64,000 nt of DNA from Deltaproteobacteria bacterium (GTDB lineage: Bacteria; Desulfobacterota_D; UBA1144; Nemesobacterales; UBA2774): NCBI GenBank assembly GCA_029262275.1, contig JAJCZS010000008.1:24563-88562 (forward strand), written 5' to 3'. A program made the translations under genes and the position numbers. This document shows, in pieces, positions 38,475-46,416 of the stretch. The number at the start of each line of letters is the position of its first letter. The stretch's first letter is position 1. The notes under the pieces were generated by a model, which saw only the letters and a program-made list of their open reading frames with translations, searched no databases and was not told where the DNA came from.

Positions 38475-40181
38475 TTGGGTAAAGAACAAAAAAAAGCAGT
38501 TGGCTACATTAGAGTATCAACCTCTATTCAAGCTAAAGAAGGTGAAAGTCTCTCAACACAAAAACAACAAATAGCTGATTATGCTAAAAGTAAAGGTTGG
38601 CAACTAGACTGTATATACGCTGATGAGGGAATTTCAGGTACCAAGATTGAGTATAGAACTGATTTTCAGAGAATGGTTCAGGATGCTAAGCAAGGAAAGT
38701 TTGAAGTTGTTATCTTCACAAAGCTATCAAGATTTGCACGCAATGCTAGAGAATATATGAACTTGTCTTATGAACTGGAAGAGCATGGAATCTCTTTAGT
38801 AAGCATAAAAGAAAACATAGATCCAACTTCAAGTACTGGAAAAATGATAGCAGGGATTTTAGCCTTATTTGCAGAATGGGAACATGAAACTATAAAGGAA
38901 CAAATGTATGAGAATAAGATGTCTAGGTGGAGGGAGCAACGCGCATTTATTGGTATGCCACCTTACGCTTACTACTGGAACAAAGTAAAAAAACAGCTTG
39001 AAATTAATAAAGAGGAAGCCAAAGTTTATAAATTGCTTGTTGACATGTATCTGAATCAAAAAATGTCTTTTGAAGACATAAGTCTAAAGCTCAAAGAACA
39101 AGGTATAAAAGGTAAACGTGCATATTGGAGCAGTGCAACAATCAGTTATACATTAAAGAATCCAGCATATTACGGCAATTATGTTGTTAATCAGTTCGAA
39201 TACGAAGAGGGAGTGAGGGGCGTTGGTTCAAAAAGAACAAAAAAAAGAAAATCTAGTTCTGAACATATTCCTTTTAAGATTCCACCTTTAATTTCAAAAA
39301 CGCAATGGGATCTAATACAAAAACAGGCAGAATTTAATAAGCGTAAATCTAAACGTTCTGATAAAACAGAAGACTTAATCTTGCGTGATGTTCTTATTTG
39401 TGGACGATGTGGAAGTCGAGTAAAGCCAAGAGTAGGAAGAGTTCGAAAAGATGGTATAGCACCACGTTCTTATAGTTGTTATTGGGCAAGTACAAGTAAA
39501 CAAAAATTAATAGCTTCCGGACGTACAAAGAAGTGTAGTCTGCCTTATATTGAAACTAAGCATATTGAAAGTACTGTTTGGACTCATTTTATGATGGGGT
39601 TTGTTTTTAATCCGAGCAAAACTTTAGAGCACTTATATAATTCTAAAAAGCACAAGGATAAAATCAATCAGTTGAAGGAAACTATAGACAGATTAGAATC
39701 CGAGATAACAAAAAAGGACAGAGCGAGAAATAATATTTATAAGTTATTGGAAGATGATGATGCAAACATTGGTGAGCTAAAAGATAAACTAGGTTTAAAC
39801 AATGATGAGATGTTAACTCTCAAAGGTAATTTAAATGATACCCAATCAAAATACCAAGAGCTGGTATCTATAACTGAAAATGAGAAGGATATTTCAAATT
39901 TTTTACAGAACAACAAAACTCTCTTAAGACAATTGAGAAAGGATATAAACAATTTGAACTTAAAAGATCGAAAATTGTTAATTGAATCTAGCTTGACCGA
40001 TAAAATAATTGTGAATTATCAGGAAGACAATGAGATAGATGGACCTGGAGGTCCTTCTTGTGAATTTAAATTAAGTAGTAACTTCAACATGTTACAAAAA
40101 TTTATGGAAGAAGGAAAGATTGCTAATTTAAATCAGAATAGTAGGTATCCTTCCTGGAAGAGTTACTTATGTAATAGATAA
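38475..40181 (+). CDS. Large serine recombinase (integrase of the element)
   Basis: 568 aa from TTG 38475, with AAGGAGG 7 bases upstream. The N-terminal resolvase domain has the catalytic Ser15 in GYIRVSTSIQ and the Arg-rich FTKLSRFARN. A recombinase domain follows (about 170-290), then a zinc ribbon (CGRCG...C...C, about 310-350) and a long coiled coil (about 395-460). This is the architecture of phage and ICE integrases. The frame crosses the attR crossover at codons 557-558, so the last 11 residues are encoded by host bcp DNA in another frame. In the circular form it would instead end 575 aa long. Confidence 0.93.
   Translation: MGKEQKKAVGYIRVSTSIQAKEGESLSTQKQQIADYAKSKGWQLDCIYADEGISGTKIEYRTDFQRMVQDAKQGKFEVVIFTKLSRFARNAREYMNLSYELEEHGISLVSIKENIDPTSSTGKMIAGILALFAEWEHETIKEQMYENKMSRWREQRAFIGMPPYAYYWNKVKKQLEINKEEAKVYKLLVDMYLNQKMSFEDISLKLKEQGIKGKRAYWSSATISYTLKNPAYYGNYVVNQFEYEEGVRGVGSKRTKKRKSSSEHIPFKIPPLISKTQWDLIQKQAEFNKRKSKRSDKTEDLILRDVLICGRCGSRVKPRVGRVRKDGIAPRSYSCYWASTSKQKLIASGRTKKCSLPYIETKHIESTVWTHFMMGFVFNPSKTLEHLYNSKKHKDKINQLKETIDRLESEITKKDRARNNIYKLLEDDDANIGELKDKLGLNNDEMLTLKGNLNDTQSKYQELVSITENEKDISNFLQNNKTLLRQLRKDINNLNLKDRKLLIESSLTDKIIVNYQEDNEIDGPGGPSCEFKLSSNFNMLQKFMEEGKIANLNQNSRYPSWKSYLCNR
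40128..40160. other. attR: right junction of the integrated element
   Basis: The arm TTAAATCAGAATAGTA (40128-40143) is followed by the crossover GG (40144-40145) and then bcp coding sequence TATCCTTCCTGG. The arm is the exact reverse complement of the attL arm at 23879-23894. Confidence 0.9.
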
Positions 40182-40269
40182 AGAAGGAATAGTTAGACTC
40201 ATATTCTCATCTCAACTAAACTATAAAGCGCATATTGAGCAAGCAATCTCAGCTTTAAAATCCTTATAA
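40144..40269 (+). pseudogene. bcp: Bcp-type peroxiredoxin, C-terminal 40 codons (separated from its start)
   Basis: In frame from GGT 40144: G-ILPGRVTYVIDKEGIVR, then LIFSSQLNYKAHIEQAISAL and KSL-stop at 40267-40269. This is the missing end of the gene broken at 23877. No stops or frameshifts are present, so the split looks recent and reversible. No start site is available, so it is not expressed on its own. Confidence 0.93.
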
Positions 40270-40392
40270 TTAAATATAAATTACTTGTCCCACTTATATT
40301 CATTCCTCTTACGTGATAAAGTTTCTGGAAGATATTGTTCTAACTTGTAGAAAATGTTGGTAATATATTGGAACTAATTTAGGAGAGATAAA

Positions 40393-41775
40393 TTGAAGAA
40401 GAAACTATGGGCCGGAAGGTTTAAAAAGGGTACACATAAAGTGGCTGAGAAATTCTCAGCATCAATCGACTTTGATCAGAGGCTCTATAAAGAAGATATT
40501 GAAGGAAGTATTGCCCATGCGACAATGCTGGCCAAAGAGAAAATTATATTAAAAAAAGAAGCTGATAAAATCATAAAAGGCCTCAAACAAATAGAGAAAG
40601 AAATTGAGGCTGGGAAGTTTCCTTTCCGAGAAGAGCTTGAAGACATTCATCTGAATATTGAAAAACGGCTTATAGAAAAGATCGGGGATGTTGGGGGCAA
40701 AATCCACACTGCCCGAAGCAGAAATGATCAGATTGCGCTAGATATGCGCCTATATCTAAGGCGTGAAATCGATGAGATTATTGATGTCATTGAGGCAATA
40801 TGTATGCGCTTCGTTAAATTAGCCGATGAAAATATAGATGCAATTATTCCTCTCTACACCCATGTGCAAAGGGGTCAGCCCATACTCCTGTCCCATCAGC
40901 TCATGGCATTATTCGAGATGCTAAAACGAGATAGGGAACGCTATATAGATTGCTTAAAGAGGATAAATGCTTTGCCGCTTGGAGCAGGCGCAGGGGCTGG
41001 CACTACATTTCCAATAAACAGGAAACTGGTTGCTAAACTTCTTGATTTCCCTGAGGTTACAAATAATAGCATTGATACTGTAAGCGACAGGGATTTCATA
41101 GTGGAATTTATCTCCACATCAAGCACTACAATGATGCATCTAAGCAGAATCTCAGAGGAGTTTGTACTTTGGTCAACAAAGGAATTTGATTTTGTTGATC
41201 TAGGAGACGAATTTACCACTGGTTCAAGCATTATGCCTCAGAAAAGGAATCCTGATATGGCAGAGCTAATTCGAGGGAAAACAGGAAGGGTCTACGGAAA
41301 TCTGGTTGCGATCTTAACGTTAATGAAGGGATTGCCTTTTTCATACAACCGTGACATGCAAGAAGATAAAGAACCTATGTTCGATACTGTAGACACAGTG
41401 AAGTCCTGTCTCGAGGTGCTCTCAGAAATGTTGCAAGTAATAGAGTTTAAACATGAGAACATGAAGAAGGCCCTCAACGAGGGCTTTATCACAGCAACTG
41501 ATGTAGCAGATTATCTAAGCCGTAAGGGAATGCCTTTTAGAAATTCTCATGAGGTTGCTGGGAAAATAGTAAGTTATGCAGAAAAAAAGGGCCTAGAGCT
41601 CGCTGATCTCAACATTTCTGAATTTAAGAATTTCTCAGATCTTTTTGAGCAAGACCTCTACAAATATATAACTCTTGATGGGTCCATCAATAGCAGGAAG
41701 TCCCACGGTGGTACTGCAAAAAGTAATGTTAAGAAAATGATACAATCTGCGAAAAAAGAAATCGCCGGCTGGTAA
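40393..41775 (+). CDS. argH: Argininosuccinate lyase
   Basis: 460 aa from TTG 40393 (MKKKLWAGRFKKG), with an AGGAGAGA site upstream. Signatures: HTARSRNDQIALDMRLYLR, TYTHVQ-type PLYTHVQRGQPI, and the superfamily motif GSSIMPQKRNPDMAELIRGK. It makes arginine and fumarate from argininosuccinate. It is monocistronic, just downstream of the integration site, with a 123-base promoter gap after the bcp 3' end. Confidence 0.95.
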   Translation: MKKKLWAGRFKKGTHKVAEKFSASIDFDQRLYKEDIEGSIAHATMLAKEKIILKKEADKIIKGLKQIEKEIEAGKFPFREELEDIHLNIEKRLIEKIGDVGGKIHTARSRNDQIALDMRLYLRREIDEIIDVIEAICMRFVKLADENIDAIIPLYTHVQRGQPILLSHQLMALFEMLKRDRERYIDCLKRINALPLGAGAGAGTTFPINRKLVAKLLDFPEVTNNSIDTVSDRDFIVEFISTSSTTMMHLSRISEEFVLWSTKEFDFVDLGDEFTTGSSIMPQKRNPDMAELIRGKTGRVYGNLVAILTLMKGLPFSYNRDMQEDKEPMFDTVDTVKSCLEVLSEMLQVIEFKHENMKKALNEGFITATDVADYLSRKGMPFRNSHEVAGKIVSYAEKKGLELADLNISEFKNFSDLFEQDLYKYITLDGSINSRKSHGGTAKSNVKKMIQSAKKEIAGW

Positions 41776-41836
41776 AAATTAGTATTAATTCCTCTTTAAT
41801 ATCTAAATAAGGATTCTGATATATACTCTAATAAAT

Positions 41837-42796
41837 ATGGGTCTACTTGTAGAAGGCAAATGGCAGGATAAATGGTATGACACTAAAAGCACTGGTGGAC
41901 GTTTTGTAAGAAAGGAAAGCCAGTTTAGAGATTGGGTTTCAGCAGATGGGTCTTCAGGATTTAAGACTGAGCCTGACCGATATCATCTTTATGTCTCACT
42001 AGCATGTCCCTGGGCACACCGCACACTTATTCTTAGAAAGATTAAAAATCTTGAGGATACAATCTCACTTTCTATCGTAGATCCGTTGATGGAAGAGGAA
42101 GGATGGGAATTTTCTGGGTATTCTGGCTCAATAGAAGACTCTGTAAACGGATCTCAGTATCTACATCAAGTCTATACAGCTGCGAAACCAGACTACACAG
42201 GCCGTGTAACCGTGCCAGTTCTCTGGGATAAAGAGAAAAGCACAATCGTTAATAATGAATCATCAGAAATTATTCTTATGTTTAATTCGGAATTTGATGA
42301 ATTTGGAGATTCAGCGCTCGATTTTTACCCTGAAGAACTTAGAGAAGAGATCGATAGGGTTAACCAGCTTGTATATGACAGCATAAATAACGGCGTATAT
42401 AAATGTGGATTCGCTACAACTCAGGAAGCCTATGATGAGGCTTTTACAAAACTATTTGAAACGCTTGACCAACTTGAGAGGGTGTTAGCACAGAAGCGCT
42501 ATCTTGCAGGCGATATTCTGACTGTCGCAGATTGGCGTCTATTTACCACACTTGTTAGATTTGATGCTGTTTACTACACACACTTTAAATGCAATCTGCG
42601 TAGGATCGAAGAATATCCTCATCTATCAAATTACTTAAGAGAGCTCTTCCAATACCCAGGAGTTGCGGAGACAGTAAATTTCAAACACATTAAAGAGCAC
42701 TACTTCAAGAGCCATAAGACTATAAATCCTACTGGAATTGTCCCATCAGGGCCCGAGCTTAACCTATCAACCCCGCATAACCGCTCTAACCCATAA
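41837..42796 (+). CDS. Glutathionyl-hydroquinone reductase (Xi-class GST, YqjG/PcpF type)
   Basis: 319 aa. The active-site motif CPWAHRT (in LYVSLACPWAHRTLILRK) and the N-terminal GRFVRKESQFRDWV are diagnostic, and the C-terminal GST helical domain includes AGDILTVADWRLFTTLVRFD. The enzyme reduces glutathionyl-hydroquinones with glutathione. gshA lies nearby at 44355, so glutathione is likely made here. Confidence 0.9.
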   Translation: MGLLVEGKWQDKWYDTKSTGGRFVRKESQFRDWVSADGSSGFKTEPDRYHLYVSLACPWAHRTLILRKIKNLEDTISLSIVDPLMEEEGWEFSGYSGSIEDSVNGSQYLHQVYTAAKPDYTGRVTVPVLWDKEKSTIVNNESSEIILMFNSEFDEFGDSALDFYPEELREEIDRVNQLVYDSINNGVYKCGFATTQEAYDEAFTKLFETLDQLERVLAQKRYLAGDILTVADWRLFTTLVRFDAVYYTHFKCNLRRIEEYPHLSNYLRELFQYPGVAETVNFKHIKEHYFKSHKTINPTGIVPSGPELNLSTPHNRSNP

Positions 42797-42935
42797 ATTT
42801 CTTTCTTATCCAAATTCCCTATTGCGTATAAAGTAATTTGTAATGATAATTACCTACAATGGCGAAAATGCATAGACCAACGGGCTTAAGCGTTTATGGC
42901 CGACCCCTTATCCCCATACATTTTTGGAGAGCAGG

Positions 42936-44315
42936 ATGAATCTGGATTCTAATAATGACTCTCATCACAGTGCTATAAACAAAGTAATATCCAAACTTTC
43001 AACAACAGAGAAGGGAAGTTCAATTGTCTTGCTATGGGCACTGATCGTAGGAGCTCTCACAGGATGTATTGGTGCTCTATTTCAATTAGCCTTAGGGCAA
43101 ATAGCAACAATGAAAGAGATGTTGCTTAAGTTTCTTGAATTTACTCCAGGATTGCCGCTAATCGGCTCAATCGTTCTCTCGGGTGTAATGGTATTTATCA
43201 CTTTTCTATTGATTAGAAAACTTGCCCCTGAAACAGGCGGCAGTGGTGTACAGGAAATTGAGGGTGGCTTAGAAGGATTGAGGCCTCTTAGATGGAAAAG
43301 AGTTATCCCTATTAAATTTATAGGTGGCTTACTCTCTCTTGGTAGCGGAATGGTAATGGGACGTGAGGGTCCGACAATTCAGATTGGCGGAAACATTGGG
43401 AAGATGATTGGTGATATATTTAAGGTTAGTAAAATCGATGCTCATGCTCTAGTAGCTGCAGGAGCTGGTGGAGGTCTTTCTGCTGCTTTTAATGCCCCAC
43501 TTGCTGGAATACTTTTTGTTATTGAAGAGATGAGACCAGAATTTAAGTACAACTTTTTGACTGTTCAGGCTGTAATAATAGCCTCAGCATCCGCTGATAT
43601 AGTGCTTAGGTTAATGGTTGGTCAGGAACTTGCAATTCCGATGAACATGCTCTCTACCCCGCCACTGGCTTCTCTATTCTTATTTTTGATATTTGGATGT
43701 ATATTCGGACTATTTGGGTTTGTATTTAATCACTTGCTAGTCAAAACTCTAAATTTCTTTTCTAATTTAACAGGTTGGTCGTTTACATTAACCGGCCTCA
43801 TCGTGGGTGGCTTGATTGGAGCGCTTGTATGGTTCTATCCTGATGCTGTAGGTGGAGGTTATGTAGTCATACCAAAAGCACTAAGCGGCTCTATACCTGT
43901 CATGATGCTCCTTTTACTATTTGCAGTAAGATTCGGCACAACTATGCTTAGTTATGGTTCAGGTTCTATAGGAGGTATTTTTGCTCCTATGTTGGCCTTA
44001 GGAACCATATTTGGTATGTGGTTTGGACATTTTGCTCATTTCGTACTGCCCGATTTAGTAGTTCAACCAGAAGTATTTGCAGTTGCCGGAATGGCAGCGC
44101 TATTTTGTGCAACCGTTAGGGCTCCACTAACAGGTATTGCTCTAACAATTGAGATGACTGGTAATTATTTGATGATATTACCATTAATCCTTACTTGTTT
44201 TACAGCTACAATCGTAGCTCAAGGATTAGGCGGACAGCCTATCTACACGGTACTTCTAAAAAGGACTATAGACCTGGCAAAGAAATCAGGCAAGATGCTT
44301 ATGCCTAACAAATAA
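42936..44315 (+). CDS. ClC-type chloride/proton antiporter
   Basis: 459 aa from ATG 42936, with a GGAGAGCAGG region upstream; TTG 42924 is an alternative. About ten membrane helices. Selectivity motifs: GGSGVQEIE, GREGPTIQIGGNIG (gating Glu) and GSGSIGGIFAPMLALG. The internal proton-transfer Glu is kept in NAPLAGILFVIEEMRPEF. Together these point to a Cl-/H+ exchanger rather than a channel. No C-terminal CBS domains are present. Inner membrane. Confidence 0.92.
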   Translation: MNLDSNNDSHHSAINKVISKLSTTEKGSSIVLLWALIVGALTGCIGALFQLALGQIATMKEMLLKFLEFTPGLPLIGSIVLSGVMVFITFLLIRKLAPETGGSGVQEIEGGLEGLRPLRWKRVIPIKFIGGLLSLGSGMVMGREGPTIQIGGNIGKMIGDIFKVSKIDAHALVAAGAGGGLSAAFNAPLAGILFVIEEMRPEFKYNFLTVQAVIIASASADIVLRLMVGQELAIPMNMLSTPPLASLFLFLIFGCIFGLFGFVFNHLLVKTLNFFSNLTGWSFTLTGLIVGGLIGALVWFYPDAVGGGYVVIPKALSGSIPVMMLLLLFAVRFGTTMLSYGSGSIGGIFAPMLALGTIFGMWFGHFAHFVLPDLVVQPEVFAVAGMAALFCATVRAPLTGIALTIEMTGNYLMILPLILTCFTATIVAQGLGGQPIYTVLLKRTIDLAKKSGKMLMPNK

Positions 44316-44354
44316 GGTGAATATGTATTGTTTCTGATGCATTTAAATCTGGGT

Positions 44355-45620
44355 TTACGCTACTTCTTCCTTACAGCCGCCTTCATCCAAGATCTTCTCT
44401 ATTTCATACCCAGCAGCAATCGTTGCTAAACGGGAGACCAATTCCAGAGCAGGAGAACAAAGAATCTCGACATTGTCTGTATGGGCTGTTTCATCACAAG
44501 GATCAATATGAGCAAACTCCATACCCCTTGAATTTAAGTTTTCCATATCGCTTCTGCTTTTATTAAGTCTTAAAAAGCCTCCTGCAACCTGAGAATCTAC
44601 AAGGTAAAATACCGGCTCAGCTGAAATATCATTTTCATATTTAAACGAGGTGGGAATACCCTCTTGAATAACCACATCTCTTACAGCACTACCACCTTTG
44701 CTAACTCTCATACGTTTTCTTTTATCAGAATTAAACCCTCTAACATCATCCCCGCTTGATACATTCACCACAGCCATTCCGTAAGTACCGGAGTTACTCT
44801 TTATAAACAAGTAGGGATCATCTTCGACACCCCTTTGTTGATATTCTTTTTTTAGCCTGCTTATCATTGAATCAACCTGCAGGGCTACTTTTTCTCTGTC
44901 TTCTCTATTATCAAAATCAACTCCGTCATCATCAATGGTATCAATAGAGATGACCCATGGGTCGACCCCAAGAATCTCTGCCACCTCAGCTGCAAGTTTA
45001 TTATAAAATTCAAAATGTATGCTCTTTTTTCTTGTATGCCAGCCAATCTCAACAGGTGGTTCTACCGGTTGTGTTATGTCCCTTAGTGTTTTTGGGCACC
45101 GCTCAGAAAAGTCATTATTTATCAACAAAAGATCAGGGTCTTGGCCAGGAATAGTAACTCTGCTGTCTTTCTTTAAAGCTCTATAGGCTTTCACCTTATT
45201 CCCTGAAGCGGCTTCAAACTCCATCTCTTCTGGTAAATCATCTTCGCTAATGATTCCTACATTTACTAAATAACCAACATTCTCGAGGATTGATTTCAAA
45301 ACTGAAATATTCTCCCAGTAAAAGGTGTTTCTTGTATGAAGCTCTGGAATTATAAGAATATTCTTGGTACTTGGAAATTCTCTTTGGAAATAATTTTTAA
45401 ATAAATTTGAAGCACGATCTCTAAATATTTCTGAAAGATTGTTAAAACCAGCAGGAAAAACATTTGTATCCACTGGAGCAATCTTGTGATCAGAAATTCT
45501 CAAATCAACAGATGTGTATAGGGGAATAAAAGCTGTATCAATCTGATTATTAATCCATAAATCCAGCTTATCCTTATTCTCTGCTATCTTTTGGTTAAGA
45601 TCCCTTATGTGATTCATCAA
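44355..45620 (-). CDS. gshA: Glutamate-cysteine ligase, Acidithiobacillus-type family
   Basis: 421 aa. The N-terminal FIPLYTSVDLRISDHKIAPVDTNVFPAGFNNLSEIF matches the separate GshA family first defined in Acidithiobacillus ferrooxidans, unlike E. coli GshA. It performs the first step of glutathione synthesis. No gshB is in the window. The glutathione-dependent reductase 1.6 kb away supports an active glutathione system. Confidence 0.85.
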   Translation of the reverse strand: MMNHIRDLNQKIAENKDKLDLWINNQIDTAFIPLYTSVDLRISDHKIAPVDTNVFPAGFNNLSEIFRDRASNLFKNYFQREFPSTKNILIIPELHTRNTFYWENISVLKSILENVGYLVNVGIISEDDLPEEMEFEAASGNKVKAYRALKKDSRVTIPGQDPDLLLINNDFSERCPKTLRDITQPVEPPVEIGWHTRKKSIHFEFYNKLAAEVAEILGVDPWVISIDTIDDDGVDFDNREDREKVALQVDSMISRLKKEYQQRGVEDDPYLFIKSNSGTYGMAVVNVSSGDDVRGFNSDKRKRMRVSKGGSAVRDVVIQEGIPTSFKYENDISAEPVFYLVDSQVAGGFLRLNKSRSDMENLNSRGMEFAHIDPCDETAHTDNVEILCSPALELVSRLATIAAGYEIEKILDEGGCKEEVA

Positions 45621-45661
45621 TTAGTTATTCCTTAGCGTTAGTTATTTTTAAAGTAGTGTAT

Positions 45662-46195
45662 TTATATAGCTTTCTTTTCTTTGACTACATATGTGCCTGC
45701 TATTTTATCATGCCAAGATTGAAAGTTTGGATCAAAAACAGACCAAATAAACCCTATAAACAGAAAAATCGCGGAAATATAATAGCCTATCCATCTCACA
45801 AAGGATTGCCAAAACCCAATAGGACCACCTTCTTCTGAAATGATTCTGATACCCATTAACATCTTACCTATGGTTTTTCCACTGTAGCCATTAAGAATTA
45901 CAAAGTATGAGGAACCAAGAAAAAACAAGAGTAAATATATAGGAGTAAAAGCTCTTCCTAAACCAGGAGAATCTATACCAGGATTTTGTAGAGAATAGGT
46001 TCCTATTCCATATGCAAGCAATGCAACGACAGAGATAAGAACCAAATCAATAAGAAAAGCTAAGACCCTAGAATCTAAACCCGCTAGATCAAATGATACT
46101 ACTTGTTGCTCATTATTCCCTACATCCATAGTAGACTGAGATACCTCATTTAGAGAAGATTCAAGACTATTTTTATCTATTTCTTTATTAGACAT
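45662..46195 (-). CDS. RDD family membrane protein
   Basis: 177 aa. A hydrophilic N-terminus precedes the RDD core: DLAGLDSRVLAFLIDLVLISVVALLAYG, a second helix (about 90-110), GYSGKTIGKMLMGIRI, and a third helix near residues 140-160. The role of the family is not defined; transport or envelope function is usually assumed. Confidence 0.82.
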   Translation of the reverse strand: MSNKEIDKNSLESSLNEVSQSTMDVGNNEQQVVSFDLAGLDSRVLAFLIDLVLISVVALLAYGIGTYSLQNPGIDSPGLGRAFTPIYLLLFFLGSSYFVILNGYSGKTIGKMLMGIRIISEEGGPIGFWQSFVRWIGYYISAIFLFIGFIWSVFDPNFQSWHDKIAGTYVVKEKKAI

Positions 46196-46340
46196 TTTAT
46201 CTGATGCACAAACAAGTACTAAAGATGCTTCTCAATAATAGATTGTAATAGTCTTTATTATACCTACAACTCCTAATAATATGGTAATACATAAATTGAT
46301 TATTAAGAAACATTGAAAGGAAAAAAGAGAGGGCATATAA

Positions 46341-46393
46341 AATAAAAAAGCTGCACCTGATACCCATTTAATCAAAACAAGTCAGGTGCAGCT
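46341..46393 (-). terminator. Rho-independent terminator of the DsbA-like gene
   Basis: Perfect 12-bp arms AGCTGCACCTGA (46349-46360) and TCAGGTGCAGCT (46382-46393). Read leftwards, the stem is followed by a T-run (AAAAA/TAAAATA on the plus strand). It lies 24 bases after the stop codon of the gene at 46417. Confidence 0.88.
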
Positions 46394-46416
46394 ATATATT
46401 GTCAAATTTAAATTTA

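Larger units (their letters stand above)
23877..40145 (+). mobile_element. 16.27-kb integrative element inserted in the peroxiredoxin gene by a large serine recombinase
   Basis: Both ends are defined by sequence. Joining bcp at the two GG dinucleotides (23877 and 40144) gives a continuous frame through KTLGILPGRVTYVIDKEGIV to a 153-aa Bcp. Joining the element ends gives a perfect 16-bp inverted repeat around GG. Cargo: DUF3102-like gene, Rep-like gene with iterons, Cys-rich repeat peptide, LAGLIDADG endonuclease, two methyltransferases with a nuclease, tyrosine recombinase, a large HTH protein, decayed genes and the serine recombinase. No conjugation or phage structural genes are seen, so the way it moves between cells is unclear: plasmid-like, mobilised or satellite. 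Confidence 0.93.

Noticed and set aside
23877..40145. Interpretation of the island as a prophage
   Set aside because: No capsid, terminase, portal, tail or lysis gene is present among its genes; the large serine recombinase alone does not make it a phage.
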